Of a stretch of DNA of 64,000 nt, positions 55,561 to 64,000 are shown piece by piece. Origin of the DNA: an uncultured Aquimarina sp. GTDB lineage: Bacteria; Bacteroidota; Bacteroidia; Flavobacteriales; Flavobacteriaceae. The stretch lies in contig CANMLS010000016.1 in the NCBI GenBank assembly GCA_947498785.1, positions 1-64,000 on the forward strand, in the 5' to 3' direction. Numbering within the stretch: position 1 is the stretch's first letter; each line of letters begins with the position of its first letter. Both the position numbers and the translations under genes were made by a program. The notes below the pieces were generated by a model. The model had not been told where the DNA came from. It made no database searches and saw only the letters and a list, made by a program, of their open reading frames with translations.

Positions 55561-56292
55561 ATGGTTAGCAAAAACCAAAAGAAACTAATAAAGAGTTTAT
55601 ATCAAAAAAAATACCGAAAACAACACGGTTTATTTGTTGCTGAGGGTAAAAAGGTAATAAAAGAGCTTCTTGAAGCTGGTATAAAGCTGCATTCTCTTTT
55701 TACTTTGGATTCAAATATTTTTAATGTTTCAACATCATGTGAGTATAAAATCACCGAAGAAGAACTGAAGCATATAAGTTTTTTAACCACTCCGCAAATC
55801 GCTTTGGCAATATTTTATATTCCAGAAACCAAAAAAATAACTCCGGATCATTTAATTTTGGCATTAGATGATGTTAGAGACCCTGGTAATTTGGGCACTA
55901 TAATTAGATTGTGTGACTGGTTTGGAATAAAAGATTTGGTATGCTCTGATCAAACTGTGGATTGCTATAATCCAAAAGTCATTCAGGCAACAATGGGATC
56001 TATAACCAGAGTAAATGTTAATTATGGGGATTTGAAAGAATTTTTAATGGATAAAACAAGTGTTTTGAAAGTTTTCGGAACTTTTATGGATGGAAATTCT
56101 ATTTATGAGGAAGAATTATCAGAACAAGCCATTATTATAATGGGAAATGAAGCAAATGGAATTTCAAAAGATATTCAACGTCTTATAGAACATCGAATTA
56201 CAATACCTCAGTTTGGATCTAATAGAAAAACAGAAAGCCTTAATGTAGCTACAGCTACAGCTATTATTCTTAATGAATTTAGAAGATCTTAG
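55561..56292 (+). CDS. TrmH/SpoU-family RNA 2'-O-methyltransferase
   Basis: About 243 residues from the ATG at 55561 (MVSKNQKKLIKSLYQKKYRK). The N-terminal substrate-binding part (FVAEGKKVIKELLEAGIKL) is followed by a SPOUT domain: motif 1 LALDDVRDPGNLGTIIRLCD, motif 2 IIIMGNEANGIS, motif 3 IPQFGSNRKTESLNVATATA. It uses SAM to methylate a ribose in rRNA or tRNA; the site is not known. Divergent from tamL. Confidence 0.9.
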   Translation: MVSKNQKKLIKSLYQKKYRKQHGLFVAEGKKVIKELLEAGIKLHSLFTLDSNIFNVSTSCEYKITEEELKHISFLTTPQIALAIFYIPETKKITPDHLILALDDVRDPGNLGTIIRLCDWFGIKDLVCSDQTVDCYNPKVIQATMGSITRVNVNYGDLKEFLMDKTSVLKVFGTFMDGNSIYEEELSEQAIIIMGNEANGISKDIQRLIEHRITIPQFGSNRKTESLNVATATAIILNEFRRS

Positions 56293-56298
56293 GCTAGA

Positions 56299-57006
56299 TT
56301 ATTGGAATGTGAAATTTATAAAAATTCCTCTCGTTGACATCTTATCAATAGTCGATGTGTATGGGCTATCGGGATCATTATCTCTAACCAATTCATCAGA
56401 CATAGCAAATACACCACGTATAGAAGGAGTGAATTTAAAATAAAATAAATAAAGATCTATTCCAAAACCAATCTCGTAATAGTTAGTGTTTGTCTTCATT
56501 CTAAACTGGCCTGCATTATTATCATCAGGATTATTTTCATTACTAGATAAATTAAGAGAAGTAGATATACCACCAACTATAAAAGGCTTAATATTGTTAA
56601 TTCGCTTGGTAGAAATTTTTAATAATAAAGGGATGTGTACATAAGTTGACTTCACTTCCCTAATAGCATCAAAATCGGTAGTAAATTCTGGGCTGGGAAA
56701 CGTTAAGTTTCGAGTTGTGAAAGTAACCATTGGTTCTAATCTAAGATCAAAATAATCGTTAATTCTCATGTTTCCTAAAAGCCCTACACTAAAACCAGTT
56801 GTTTTATCTACGATAATATCTGTACCAGAAGCATCAGAAGTGTAATCAAAATTAAAATCATAACTATTGAATCCAAGAATATAACCGTAGCTAAACCTAG
56901 GTTTGTCAAAGTTTTGAAGATTTTGTACTTTTTCTTTAGAAAATAACTGTGCACTCAAGTTTTGAGTACATATTAAAACAGCAATTAAGATAAATAGTTT
57001 TTTCAT
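56299..57006 (-). CDS. porT: PorT, type IX secretion system outer-membrane beta-barrel
   Basis: About 235 residues from the ATG at 57006 (the frame extends 12 codons upstream into ubiE). Signal peptide ending in LSAQ, then a PorT-family beta-barrel (GYILGFNSYDFNFDY, FDLRLEPMVTFTTRNLTF, YEIGFGIDLYLFYFKFTPSI). PorT is needed for T9SS function and gliding in related species. Placement right after ubiE is the familiar flavobacterial order. The two T9SS-tagged proteins in this window (12596 and 15905) are expected clients. Confidence 0.88.
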   Translation of the reverse strand: MKKLFILIAVLICTQNLSAQLFSKEKVQNLQNFDKPRFSYGYILGFNSYDFNFDYTSDASGTDIIVDKTTGFSVGLLGNMRINDYFDLRLEPMVTFTTRNLTFPSPEFTTDFDAIREVKSTYVHIPLLLKISTKRINNIKPFIVGGISTSLNLSSNENNPDDNNAGQFRMKTNTNYYEIGFGIDLYLFYFKFTPSIRGVFAMSDELVRDNDPDSPYTSTIDKMSTRGIFINFTFQ

Positions 57007-57007
57007 A

Positions 57008-57736
57008 TTATTTTGTGGCTGTATAAATTGTAGCAACACCAAAAGTTTGCGGGTTATCTATGACTTCTATAAACCCGATTTTTCTTAAAATATTGTTGAG
57101 TACTTCTCCATAAGGAAAAGCAGCTGCACTTTCACTTAAGTAGGAGTATGCCGATTTGTCTTTAGAAAACAACTTTCCTACAAGAGGTAAAACAGTCTTA
57201 GAATAAAACTTGTAACTCTGTTTATAAGGCGTTTTGGTAGGAATAGAGGTTTCTAGAATTACAAATATTCCACCTGGTTTAAGAACTCTAAAGATTTCAG
57301 AAAGTCCTTTTTCTAAATTTTCAAAATTTCTTACACCAAAGGCTACAGTAATTGCATCAAAATAATTTTTTTCATAAGGTAAACTTTCACTATCTCCCTG
57401 CACCATATGAATTATATCATCTAACTTTTTTGCCGTAATTTTATGCCTTCCTACATTTAGCATTCCAGCAGAAATATCTAAGCCAATTATTTCTGAGGCT
57501 CCCGTTTTAGAGAGATTGATTGCCAAATCACCAGTTCCTGTAGCTACATCCAAAATCTTTTTAGGATTGGTTTTACTCACAAGATCAACCACCTTTTTGC
57601 GCCATTTTATATCGATACCAAAAGAAATAACACGATTTAACCCATCATAGTTTTTCGAAATTGTGTCAAACATTTCGGTAACCTGCTCTTTCTTAGATCT
57701 CGATTTATCGTTATAGGGTGTTATTTTTTCAGACAT
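57008..57736 (-). CDS. ubiE: Demethylmenaquinone methyltransferase
   Basis: 242 residues. SAM-binding motif [15 protein letters not shown], then [34 protein letters not shown], and [20 protein letters not shown] are UbiE/MenG landmarks. In Bacteroidota, which use menaquinone, it carries out the final methylation. porT starts one base after its stop, so the two are co-transcribed. A -7 element TATATTTG lies at 57752-57759 on the minus strand, 16 bases before the ATG. Confidence 0.95.
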   Translation of the reverse strand: MSEKITPYNDKSRSKKEQVTEMFDTISKNYDGLNRVISFGIDIKWRKKVVDLVSKTNPKKILDVATGTGDLAINLSKTGASEIIGLDISAGMLNVGRHKITAKKLDDIIHMVQGDSESLPYEKNYFDAITVAFGVRNFENLEKGLSEIFRVLKPGGIFVILETSIPTKTPYKQSYKFYSKTVLPLVGKLFSKDKSAYSYLSESAAAFPYGEVLNNILRKIGFIEVIDNPQTFGVATIYTATK

Positions 57737-57945
57737 TCAAAAAAATTTAGGCAAATATACATTTTTGATATTGATCATGAGAATAGATTTTAATTAAGTT
57801 GATGATAATCAAATTTTATCAGTTACTCAATTTACATTATCTTTGTACGCTTTTATATTCTAAGATTCTTTACTATATTATTTTTTTAGTAAAAAATAGA
57901 TCTTAGATTGATTTTATCTTAGATGGAAAACAATAAACAGAACCA

Positions 57946-59295
57946 ATGAAAATCATTATTGCCGGAGCAGGTGAGGTGGGATTTCATTTGGCAAAACTAC
58001 TCTCTTTTGAGTCTCAAGACATTACGCTTATAGATACGGATAAAGAATGTCTTAATTATGCAGATACTCACTTAGATATTAAAGTCATTAAAGGAGATTC
58101 TACATCAATTGCTATTTTAAAGGAAGCAAGAGTAGCGAATGTGGATATGGTGATCAGTGTCACCTCTAGTGAAACAACTAATATCACAATATGTGTATTA
58201 GCAAAACAATTAGGTGCAAAACGTACGATTGCTCGAATTTCGAATGCAGAATTTATAGAAAACAAGGAAGAAGTTGGATTTACCAAATTTGGAATAGATG
58301 AATTGATTTCTCCAGAAGCCCTTGCTGCTAGTGAAATAGAACTTCTTCTTAATCAATCTGCATTTCATGATAGTTATGAGTTTGAGGATGGGGCATTAAC
58401 TATGGTAGGAACTACATTGTCAAAAGAAGCTTTATTTGTTGGGAAATCTGTAAGAGAAGCAGCTGATGTTTTTCCAGAATTACATTTTATGCCAATTGCT
58501 ATTCAGAGATCAGGTACTCAGTATACCTTGATACCAAGAGGAGATACGACTTTTAAAGAAGGTGATCAGGTGTATTTTGTAACCTCACAAGGAGGAGTAG
58601 AAGAACTTTATAAATTGACAGGGAAAGTAAAAGAACAAATCAAGAATGTTATGATTCTTGGAGGAAGTAAAATAGGTTTTAAAACATCTTGCGACCTCTG
58701 TGACCATAAGTTTAGGGTAAAACTTATAGAGAAAGATAGAGATAAGTCTTTTGATCTTGCTGATGATCTACCTAATGCTATGATAATTAATGGAGATGGA
58801 AGAAATGTTGAACTCTTGCAGGAAGAAGGCATTGATCGTATGGATGCTTTTATAGCCGTTACAGGAAATTCAGAAACCAATATTATGTCATGCTTGGTAG
58901 CGAAGTCTAAAGGAGTGAGAAAGACTATTGCATTGGTCGAAAATATGGATTATTTTCAATTATCACATTCTATAGGTATTGATACTTTAATAAATAAAAA
59001 ACTATTAGCTGCTAATAATATTTTTAGGTTCATTAGAAAAGGAGAAGTTGTTGCCATGACTAAGCTTAACAATATGAATGCTGAATTACTTGAATTTATT
59101 GTTAAACCGGCTTCAGAAGTAAGTGATAATTTGATAAAAGACTTGGATTTTCCTCGATCTGCAATTATTGCAGGTGTTATACGAGACGGGATTGGAATGA
59201 TCCCATTAGGGGATTTTTACATTCAGGCAGGAGATCGGGTTGTGGTATGCTGCCTTCCTAAATCGATTAAGAAGATAGAAAAGCTATTTCTGTAA
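57946..59295 (+). CDS. trkA: Trk potassium uptake NAD-binding regulatory protein TrkA
   Basis: 449 residues made of two RCK units. Each has a Rossmann fold (IIIAGAGEVGFHLAKLLSFE at residue 2 and VMILGGSKIGFKTSCDLCDH near 232) and a TrkA-C domain. It sits on the cytosolic face of TrkH and gates potassium entry in response to nucleotide. trkH follows one base after the stop. A TATCTTTG -7 element at 57838-57845 may be its promoter. Confidence 0.95.
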   Translation: MKIIIAGAGEVGFHLAKLLSFESQDITLIDTDKECLNYADTHLDIKVIKGDSTSIAILKEARVANVDMVISVTSSETTNITICVLAKQLGAKRTIARISNAEFIENKEEVGFTKFGIDELISPEALAASEIELLLNQSAFHDSYEFEDGALTMVGTTLSKEALFVGKSVREAADVFPELHFMPIAIQRSGTQYTLIPRGDTTFKEGDQVYFVTSQGGVEELYKLTGKVKEQIKNVMILGGSKIGFKTSCDLCDHKFRVKLIEKDRDKSFDLADDLPNAMIINGDGRNVELLQEEGIDRMDAFIAVTGNSETNIMSCLVAKSKGVRKTIALVENMDYFQLSHSIGIDTLINKKLLAANNIFRFIRKGEVVAMTKLNNMNAELLEFIVKPASEVSDNLIKDLDFPRSAIIAGVIRDGIGMIPLGDFYIQAGDRVVVCCLPKSIKKIEKLFL

Positions 59296-59296
59296 G

Positions 59297-60793
59297 ATGT
59301 CTAGATTAAACTATAAAATCATTTCGCATATAATGGGGCTTTTGTTGCTCTGTAATGGTTGTTTTATGTTAATCGCTGCCATCATTAGCTTTATTTATAA
59401 AGATGGTGTTACAGTAGAGATTATGATGGCTTCTTTAGCTACCATTTTTATCGGTATAGCGTTAATGTTTTTAACCAGAGAGCATCAAAAAGAAATTAAT
59501 AAGCGAGAAGGGTATATTGTAGTGACTTTTGGTTGGATTTTTATGTCACTTAGTGGGACTTTACCTTATTTGTTTTCTGGAGCCATTCCGGGGTTTACAA
59601 ATGCTTTTTTTGAAACAATGTCTGGATATACTACTACAGGAGCTTCTATTCTTAATGAAATAGAAATCGTGCCAAAAGGAGTGTTGTTTTGGCGTAGTTT
59701 AACGCATTGGATTGGAGGTATGGGTATTATAGTACTAGCGATAGCAATTTTACCATTGTTGGGAATAGGAGGAATGCAACTTTTTGCTGCCGAAGCTCCA
59801 GGCCCTAGTGCAGATAAATTACATCCTAGAATTACAGATACTGCAAAGCGATTATGGTTGATCTATTTTGGATATACAGTTGCAGAAACTATTCTTTTGA
59901 AACTTGCTGGAATGAATTTTTTTGATGCTATAAATCATGCATTAAGTACTTTGTCCACTGGGGGTTTTTCTACTAAAAATGCAAGTGTAGCATATTGGAA
60001 TGATAAACCTCTCATACAGTATATTATTATATTATTTATGTTTCTGGCAGGAATGAATTTTGTTCTTAGTTATTTTGGATTTAAGGGTAGAATTCAAAAA
60101 ATTATAAAAGACGAAGAGTTTAAATTTTATGCTTTATTTACCATTGTGTTTACGATCATTGCTACAACTGTAATTTACTTTAAATCTGACCCATCTATTT
60201 CATCTATTGATCATCCAATGGTATGGGGAGAAGCAGAAAGTGCTTTTCGACATGCTTTGTTTCAGGTGATAGCTGTAATTACTACAACGGGATTTGTTAG
60301 TGCAGATTTTACCATGTGGACTCCTTTTTTGACCGTTTTCTTCTTTGGAATTATGTTTTTAGGAGGCTCTGCAGGATCTACTTCAGGAGGTATAAAAGTA
60401 ATGAGACATTTAATAACTATTAAAAACGGAATTTTAGAATTTAAACGGACTTTACATCCAAGAGCAATTTTACCGGTTCGATACAATACAAAGGCGGTTT
60501 CAAAGGAAATAGTTTTTAATATCATAGCATTTTTTATTCTGTATATGCTTGCATTTATTATTGGATCAGTAGTACTTGGAGCTTTAGGACTAGATTTTGA
60601 AACAGCAATAGGTGGTGCTGCCTCTTCTTTGGGGAATGTTGGTCCAGGCTTTGGTAAACTTAGCCCAGTGAATAACTTTGATGTACTTCCTGATATTGGG
60701 AAATGGTGGTGTTGTTTCCTTATGTTAATAGGAAGATTAGAGCTCTTTACGGTTTTGATACTTCTTACTCCATTTTTCTGGAGAGACAGGTAA
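59297..60793 (+). CDS. trkH: Trk potassium transporter membrane subunit TrkH
   Basis: 498 residues, with about ten transmembrane segments and four selectivity-filter loops: SGYTTTGASIL, ALSTLSTGGFST, VITTTGFVSAD and SSLGNVGPGFG. It forms the potassium channel of the Trk system with TrkA, whose gene overlaps almost directly. Full length. Confidence 0.95.
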   Translation: MSRLNYKIISHIMGLLLLCNGCFMLIAAIISFIYKDGVTVEIMMASLATIFIGIALMFLTREHQKEINKREGYIVVTFGWIFMSLSGTLPYLFSGAIPGFTNAFFETMSGYTTTGASILNEIEIVPKGVLFWRSLTHWIGGMGIIVLAIAILPLLGIGGMQLFAAEAPGPSADKLHPRITDTAKRLWLIYFGYTVAETILLKLAGMNFFDAINHALSTLSTGGFSTKNASVAYWNDKPLIQYIIILFMFLAGMNFVLSYFGFKGRIQKIIKDEEFKFYALFTIVFTIIATTVIYFKSDPSISSIDHPMVWGEAESAFRHALFQVIAVITTTGFVSADFTMWTPFLTVFFFGIMFLGGSAGSTSGGIKVMRHLITIKNGILEFKRTLHPRAILPVRYNTKAVSKEIVFNIIAFFILYMLAFIIGSVVLGALGLDFETAIGGAASSLGNVGPGFGKLSPVNNFDVLPDIGKWWCCFLMLIGRLELFTVLILLTPFFWRDR

Positions 60794-60801
60794 AAATATA
60801 A

Positions 60802-61092
60802 TTATTGCATTTGCCAATTCCAGGTTGCAGAAGAATTAGGTAATGTAGTTGCCCATAATTCTGCTACTTTTTTAATAGTGTCTTTTACCTTACCAGTTAT
60901 GCTATCTAGGTGTTCTTCTTCAATGTGAAAAATGTCTAATATAGACTCATAATATCGGATATAGTTAGATTCAGATTCTTTTTTAGGATTGATATTTAAA
61001 ATTTCATCATCTGTTTGATGTACATTAAAGTTTTCTCGGTAAAGTTCAAGTATGTTTTTTTTGACAATACGTTCTTTTTCCGTGGTATCCAT
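60802..61092 (-). CDS. Small hypothetical protein
   Basis: A 96-residue acidic helical protein (KKNILELYRENFNVHQTDDE and YYESILDIFHIEEEHLDSIT) ending in WNWQMQ. No recognised family or signal peptide. Convergent with trkH, 8 bases between stops. Confidence 0.5.
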   Translation of the reverse strand: MDTTEKERIVKKNILELYRENFNVHQTDDEILNINPKKESESNYIRYYESILDIFHIEEEHLDSITGKVKDTIKKVAELWATTLPNSSATWNWQMQ

Positions 61093-61254
61093 AAGAATTT
61101 GGTTTAAGTTGGTTTTATGATGGTTATCTTAAGCTAATGCATTATGTTTAAGTATATTCATAAAAAGAATATAACTTTAATTTTATTCGTTTAGTATTTA
61201 TAGTTGTAAATTAATAATAAAGCAGGGTTAAAATTTTGTTAGATTTTCCTAGAT

Positions 61255-61305
61255 GAAACACAAAAAAAACCAATTACCCTTATGGAGTGATCGGTTTTTT
61301 TTGGA
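61255..61305 (-). terminator. Terminator of the desaturase-aminotransferase operon
   Basis: An imperfect stem, AAAACCGATCA...TAATTGGTTTT on the minus strand, ending in a run of eight T, about 20 bases after the aminotransferase stop. Confidence 0.65.
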
Positions 61306-61322
61306 TCAAGCAATAAAGAAAA

Positions 61323-62531
61323 TTAACTCACGGCTTCTTTAATTCTTTTAATTGCTTCTATAATTTGTTCTTTGCTTGCAGCATATGATATTCTAATGCA
61401 GTTATCGTTACCAAAGGCTACACCTGTAACTGTTGCTACGTTGGCTTCTTCTAATAAAAACATAGAAAAATCTGTTGCATTTTTTATAGAATGTCCTTTC
61501 AGTGTTTTTGCAAAGTAATATGATATATCAGGAAAAACATAAAATGCTCCTTCAGGCTCGTTGCACTCAAAACCGGGGATTTCAGATAGTAGATTAAGAA
61601 TTAACTTTCTACGCTCTTTAAATTCATCGACCATGTACTGGATTTTGGTAACTGGTGCTTCTAATGCTGTGATTACTGCACGTTGAGCAATACAATTAGC
61701 GCCACTAGTTACCTGACCTTGTATTTTATTACATGCTCTAGCAATTGTGGCAGGAGCTCCAATATATCCAATTCGCCAACCTGTCATGGCAAAAGCTTTT
61801 GCAACACCGTTAACTGTTACTGTACGATTGAACATATCTTTAAATTGAGCCATTGATGCATGGCCACCAACATAATTAATATGTTCGTAGATTTCATCGC
61901 TTACTACAATGATATCTGGGTGTTTTTGTAATACATCAGCTATAGCTCTTAATTCTTCTTTACTATAAATAGATCCGCTTGGGTTACAAGGAGAACTATA
62001 CCATAACATTTTGGTTTTTGATGTGATGGCTTTCTCTAGTTGCTCTGCAGTTATTTTAAAATTAGTGTCAATAGAAGTTTTTACTTCAATAGGTACTCCT
62101 CCAGATAGTTTTACGATATCACTGTAGCTCACCCAGTAAGGGCAAGGGAGAATTACTTCATCTCCTGGATTAATACATACTTGAGCTATGTTATAAAGTG
62201 CTTGTTTGGCTCCAGTGGATACTACAATTTGCGAGCGATCATAAGTAAGAAGATTATCACGCTTAAACTTGGTTATAATCGCATCTTTTAATTCTACATA
62301 CCCATCAACAGGGGGATATGAATTATAATTATCATTTACAGCTTGAATAGCCGCTTCTTTAATAAAGTCCGGAGTGTTAAAATCCGGCTCGCCTAAACTG
62401 AGTCCGATAATGTCTTTTCCTTCTGCTCTTAGTTCTCTTGCTTTTGCAGCCATTGCAAGTGTTGCAGATGCCTTAAGCGCATTGATTTTGTCTGATAACT
62501 GAATGCTCATTTCCGATACTTGTGTGCTCAT
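61323..62531 (-). CDS. Class I PLP-dependent aminotransferase (aspartate type)
   Basis: 402 residues. Landmarks: GLSLGEPDFNTPDFIKEAAI, WYSSPCNPSGSIYSKEEL, IVVSDEIYEHINY, the PLP lysine in VNGVAKAFAMTGWRIGYIGA, and a C-terminal CIRISYAASKEQIIEAI with the substrate Arg. Best described as an aspartate aminotransferase of the I-gamma/AspC group. It starts 19 bases after the desaturase stop and is probably co-transcribed. Confidence 0.92.
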   Translation of the reverse strand: MSTQVSEMSIQLSDKINALKASATLAMAAKARELRAEGKDIIGLSLGEPDFNTPDFIKEAAIQAVNDNYNSYPPVDGYVELKDAIITKFKRDNLLTYDRSQIVVSTGAKQALYNIAQVCINPGDEVILPCPYWVSYSDIVKLSGGVPIEVKTSIDTNFKITAEQLEKAITSKTKMLWYSSPCNPSGSIYSKEELRAIADVLQKHPDIIVVSDEIYEHINYVGGHASMAQFKDMFNRTVTVNGVAKAFAMTGWRIGYIGAPATIARACNKIQGQVTSGANCIAQRAVITALEAPVTKIQYMVDEFKERRKLILNLLSEIPGFECNEPEGAFYVFPDISYYFAKTLKGHSIKNATDFSMFLLEEANVATVTGVAFGNDNCIRISYAASKEQIIEAIKRIKEAVS

Positions 62532-62550
62532 TTTAATTGGTAAATAAAAA

Positions 62551-63654
62551 TTATGATTGTATTGTCGCAGGTTTCATACCCATTTCTTTAAGATGTTTGA
62601 AATGTGCTATAATAGCCTTGCGAGTACTCTTATATTCATTATATGGTAAATTGAATTCTAAAGCGGTTTGTTTTACTATTTTAGAAATTTTGGTATAATG
62701 AATATGGCTTATATGTGGAAAAATGTGGTGTTCCACCTGATGATTTAATCCGCCAGTAAACCAGTTGATTAATCTGTTTTTTGTTGAGAAATTAACTGTT
62801 GTGAACAACTGATGAATAGCCCATGTGTTTTTCATAGTGCCTGTTTTATCAGGTATAGGCATTTGTGCCTCTTCTACCATATGCGCTAATTGAAATACAA
62901 TACTTAATATTAATCCTGCAATATAATGCATAACAAAAAAACCTATCAAAATTTTCCACCATGATATTGACATAAAAATCATTGGGATTACAATCCATAC
63001 AGATGTATAAATAATTTTAGTGATCACAACGGTACTCCATTGTTTTAAGGGGCTTGGTAATTTACCATAAGAAAGTTTTCGGGCTAAATAACTTTTGGTT
63101 TGCTTAAAATCGGTAGTCAATGCCCAATTAAAAGTTAATAGTCCATATAAAAATATAGAATAATAATGCTGAAACTTATGGAAACGCCTCCATTTTGCAT
63201 GTCTAGTAAAACGAATAACTCTTCCTGCATCCATATCTTCATCATGTCCATGAATATTGGTATATGTATGGTGGAGAACATTATGTTGTACTTGCCAATT
63301 ATAAACATTACCTGCTAGAATGTATAAACTACTCCCCATTAATTTGTTAATCCATTTTTTTGAAGAATATGAATCATGATTACCATCATGCATTACATTC
63401 ATTCCTACACCAGCCATTCCTATACCCATAACTATAGTGAGTAATAACATCAACCATTGCGAAATGTTGAGTGTAAGCATTAAAAAATATGGAGTTAAAA
63501 ACATAGAAAACATAACAATTGCTTTCAGATGTAATTTCCAATTCCCTGTTCTTTTAATATTATTTTCCTTAAAATATAGGTTTACTCTTTTGTTAAGTGT
63601 TCTAAAAAATTTAGCAGAATCAGCTCTGCTAAAACGTATGTTAGTTGTAGTCAT
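62551..63654 (-). CDS. Membrane fatty acid desaturase (acyl-CoA/lipid type)
   Basis: 367 residues with four hydrophobic stretches and three di-iron histidine boxes: HDGNHDSY (HX4H), HNVLHHTY (HX3HH) and HQVEHHIF (QxxHH type, as in front-end delta-6-like desaturases). It inserts double bonds into acyl chains at the membrane and would adjust fluidity. Divergent from rsmG. Confidence 0.9.
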   Translation of the reverse strand: MTTTNIRFSRADSAKFFRTLNKRVNLYFKENNIKRTGNWKLHLKAIVMFSMFLTPYFLMLTLNISQWLMLLLTIVMGIGMAGVGMNVMHDGNHDSYSSKKWINKLMGSSLYILAGNVYNWQVQHNVLHHTYTNIHGHDEDMDAGRVIRFTRHAKWRRFHKFQHYYSIFLYGLLTFNWALTTDFKQTKSYLARKLSYGKLPSPLKQWSTVVITKIIYTSVWIVIPMIFMSISWWKILIGFFVMHYIAGLILSIVFQLAHMVEEAQMPIPDKTGTMKNTWAIHQLFTTVNFSTKNRLINWFTGGLNHQVEHHIFPHISHIHYTKISKIVKQTALEFNLPYNEYKSTRKAIIAHFKHLKEMGMKPATIQS

Positions 63655-63766
63655 AACTATTGAGGTTTATAATCAAACGGTATTGATTATAATTATATTG
63701 GGTAAAGTTAGGTATTTAAATTTTTTTAAGTTCCTAAAAAGAAGTAAAATATACAATCTTAACGTG

Positions 63767-63774
63767 TATTTTTG
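63767..63774 (+). promoter_or_regulatory. Predicted -7 element of rsmG
   Basis: TATTTTTG matches TAnnTTTG, 19 bases upstream of the rsmG ATG. The -33 part is not clear. Confidence 0.4.
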
Positions 63775-63793
63775 TGCTTTAATTTAATTCTTA

Positions 63794-64000
63794 ATGGAAA
63801 TTATACTAGAATACTTCCCAAGCCTTACAGAGGAACAAAAAACTCAGTTTTCAAAACTTGGAGAATTATATACTGAATGGAATGCTAAAATCAATGTAAT
63901 CTCGCGTAAGGATATTGAGTTGCTTTATGAACGTCATATACTACATTCTCTAGGGATAGCTAAGATTATGAGATTTAACTCAAAGACAAACGTGTTAGAT
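63794..64000 (+). CDS. rsmG: 16S rRNA (guanine-N7) methyltransferase RsmG, 5' part
   Basis: The frame opens at the ATG at 63794 and runs off the end of the window after 69 codons. The N-terminus has the RsmG signature: a helical start, then YTEWNAKINVISRKDIELL and YERHILHSLGIAK. The enzyme methylates G527 of 16S rRNA. The catalytic SAM-binding region lies outside the window. Confidence 0.9.
   Translation, partial: MEIILEYFPSLTEEQKTQFSKLGELYTEWNAKINVISRKDIELLYERHILHSLGIAKIMRFNSKTNVLD

Overview
The window looks like chromosomal DNA of a marine flavobacterium (Bacteroidota, Flavobacteriaceae; Aquimarina or a close relative is my guess). The DNA is AT-rich. Two secreted proteins end in type IX secretion sorting domains, and the window encodes PorT, a TamL-type lipoprotein and a short 287-residue RpoD. 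Several -7 promoter elements fit the Bacteroidota form TAnnTTTG. No rRNA, tRNA, CRISPR array or intact insertion sequence was seen, and no replication origin.

Layout. 1-9.5 kb is loose accessory DNA: a membrane AraC regulator, a CPBP protease, a DUF2071-like protein, a DnaQ-type exonuclease, two broken carbohydrate-related genes, a LemA/DUF3137 pair and a cassette of small phage-like genes. 9.6-21.5 kb carries a sterol-desaturase-type hydroxylase, an MtfA-like peptidase, a Bax-inhibitor-1 protein, a secreted PL14-like polysaccharide lyase, a YpdA-like flavoprotein, a secreted CRTAC1-like protein, a second membrane AraC regulator, rpe, a BLUF photoreceptor, a Crp/Fnr regulator and a DoxX-like protein. 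22.5-33.5 kb is the most striking locus, a RiPP (TOMM) gene cluster: FHA protein, 1350-residue Ser/Thr kinase/cyclase-like/AAA fusion, three tandem nitrile-hydratase-leader-like precursors, an E1-like/YcaO cyclodehydratase fusion and a KamA-like radical SAM enzyme. 33.7-37.1 kb holds a lipoprotein, an ECF sigma factor and a membrane-anchored beta-barrel protein; matching ECF-type promoter motifs precede the lipoprotein and the sigma gene. 39.7-44.3 kb is housekeeping (rpoD, pnp, rpsO). 45.4-50.3 kb has two unusual large proteins. 50.5-64 kb is again housekeeping (accD, fbaA, tamL, an rRNA/tRNA methyltransferase, porT, ubiE, trkA-trkH, an aminotransferase, a fatty acid desaturase and the 5' end of rsmG).

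How the genes fit together. In the TOMM locus the FHA protein and kinase probably form a phospho-signalling pair controlling or accompanying modification of the three precursors by the YcaO fusion; the radical SAM enzyme may add a second modification. The first two precursor-length copies at 28468 and 29203 share 443 bp of perfect identity and then diverge sharply, as expected if the leader half is homogenised and the 3' half diversifies. No exporter or protease gene is seen beside the cluster. An AT-rich, partly palindromic repeat of about 110-160 bp occurs at least three times in intergenic DNA, once just upstream of this cluster.
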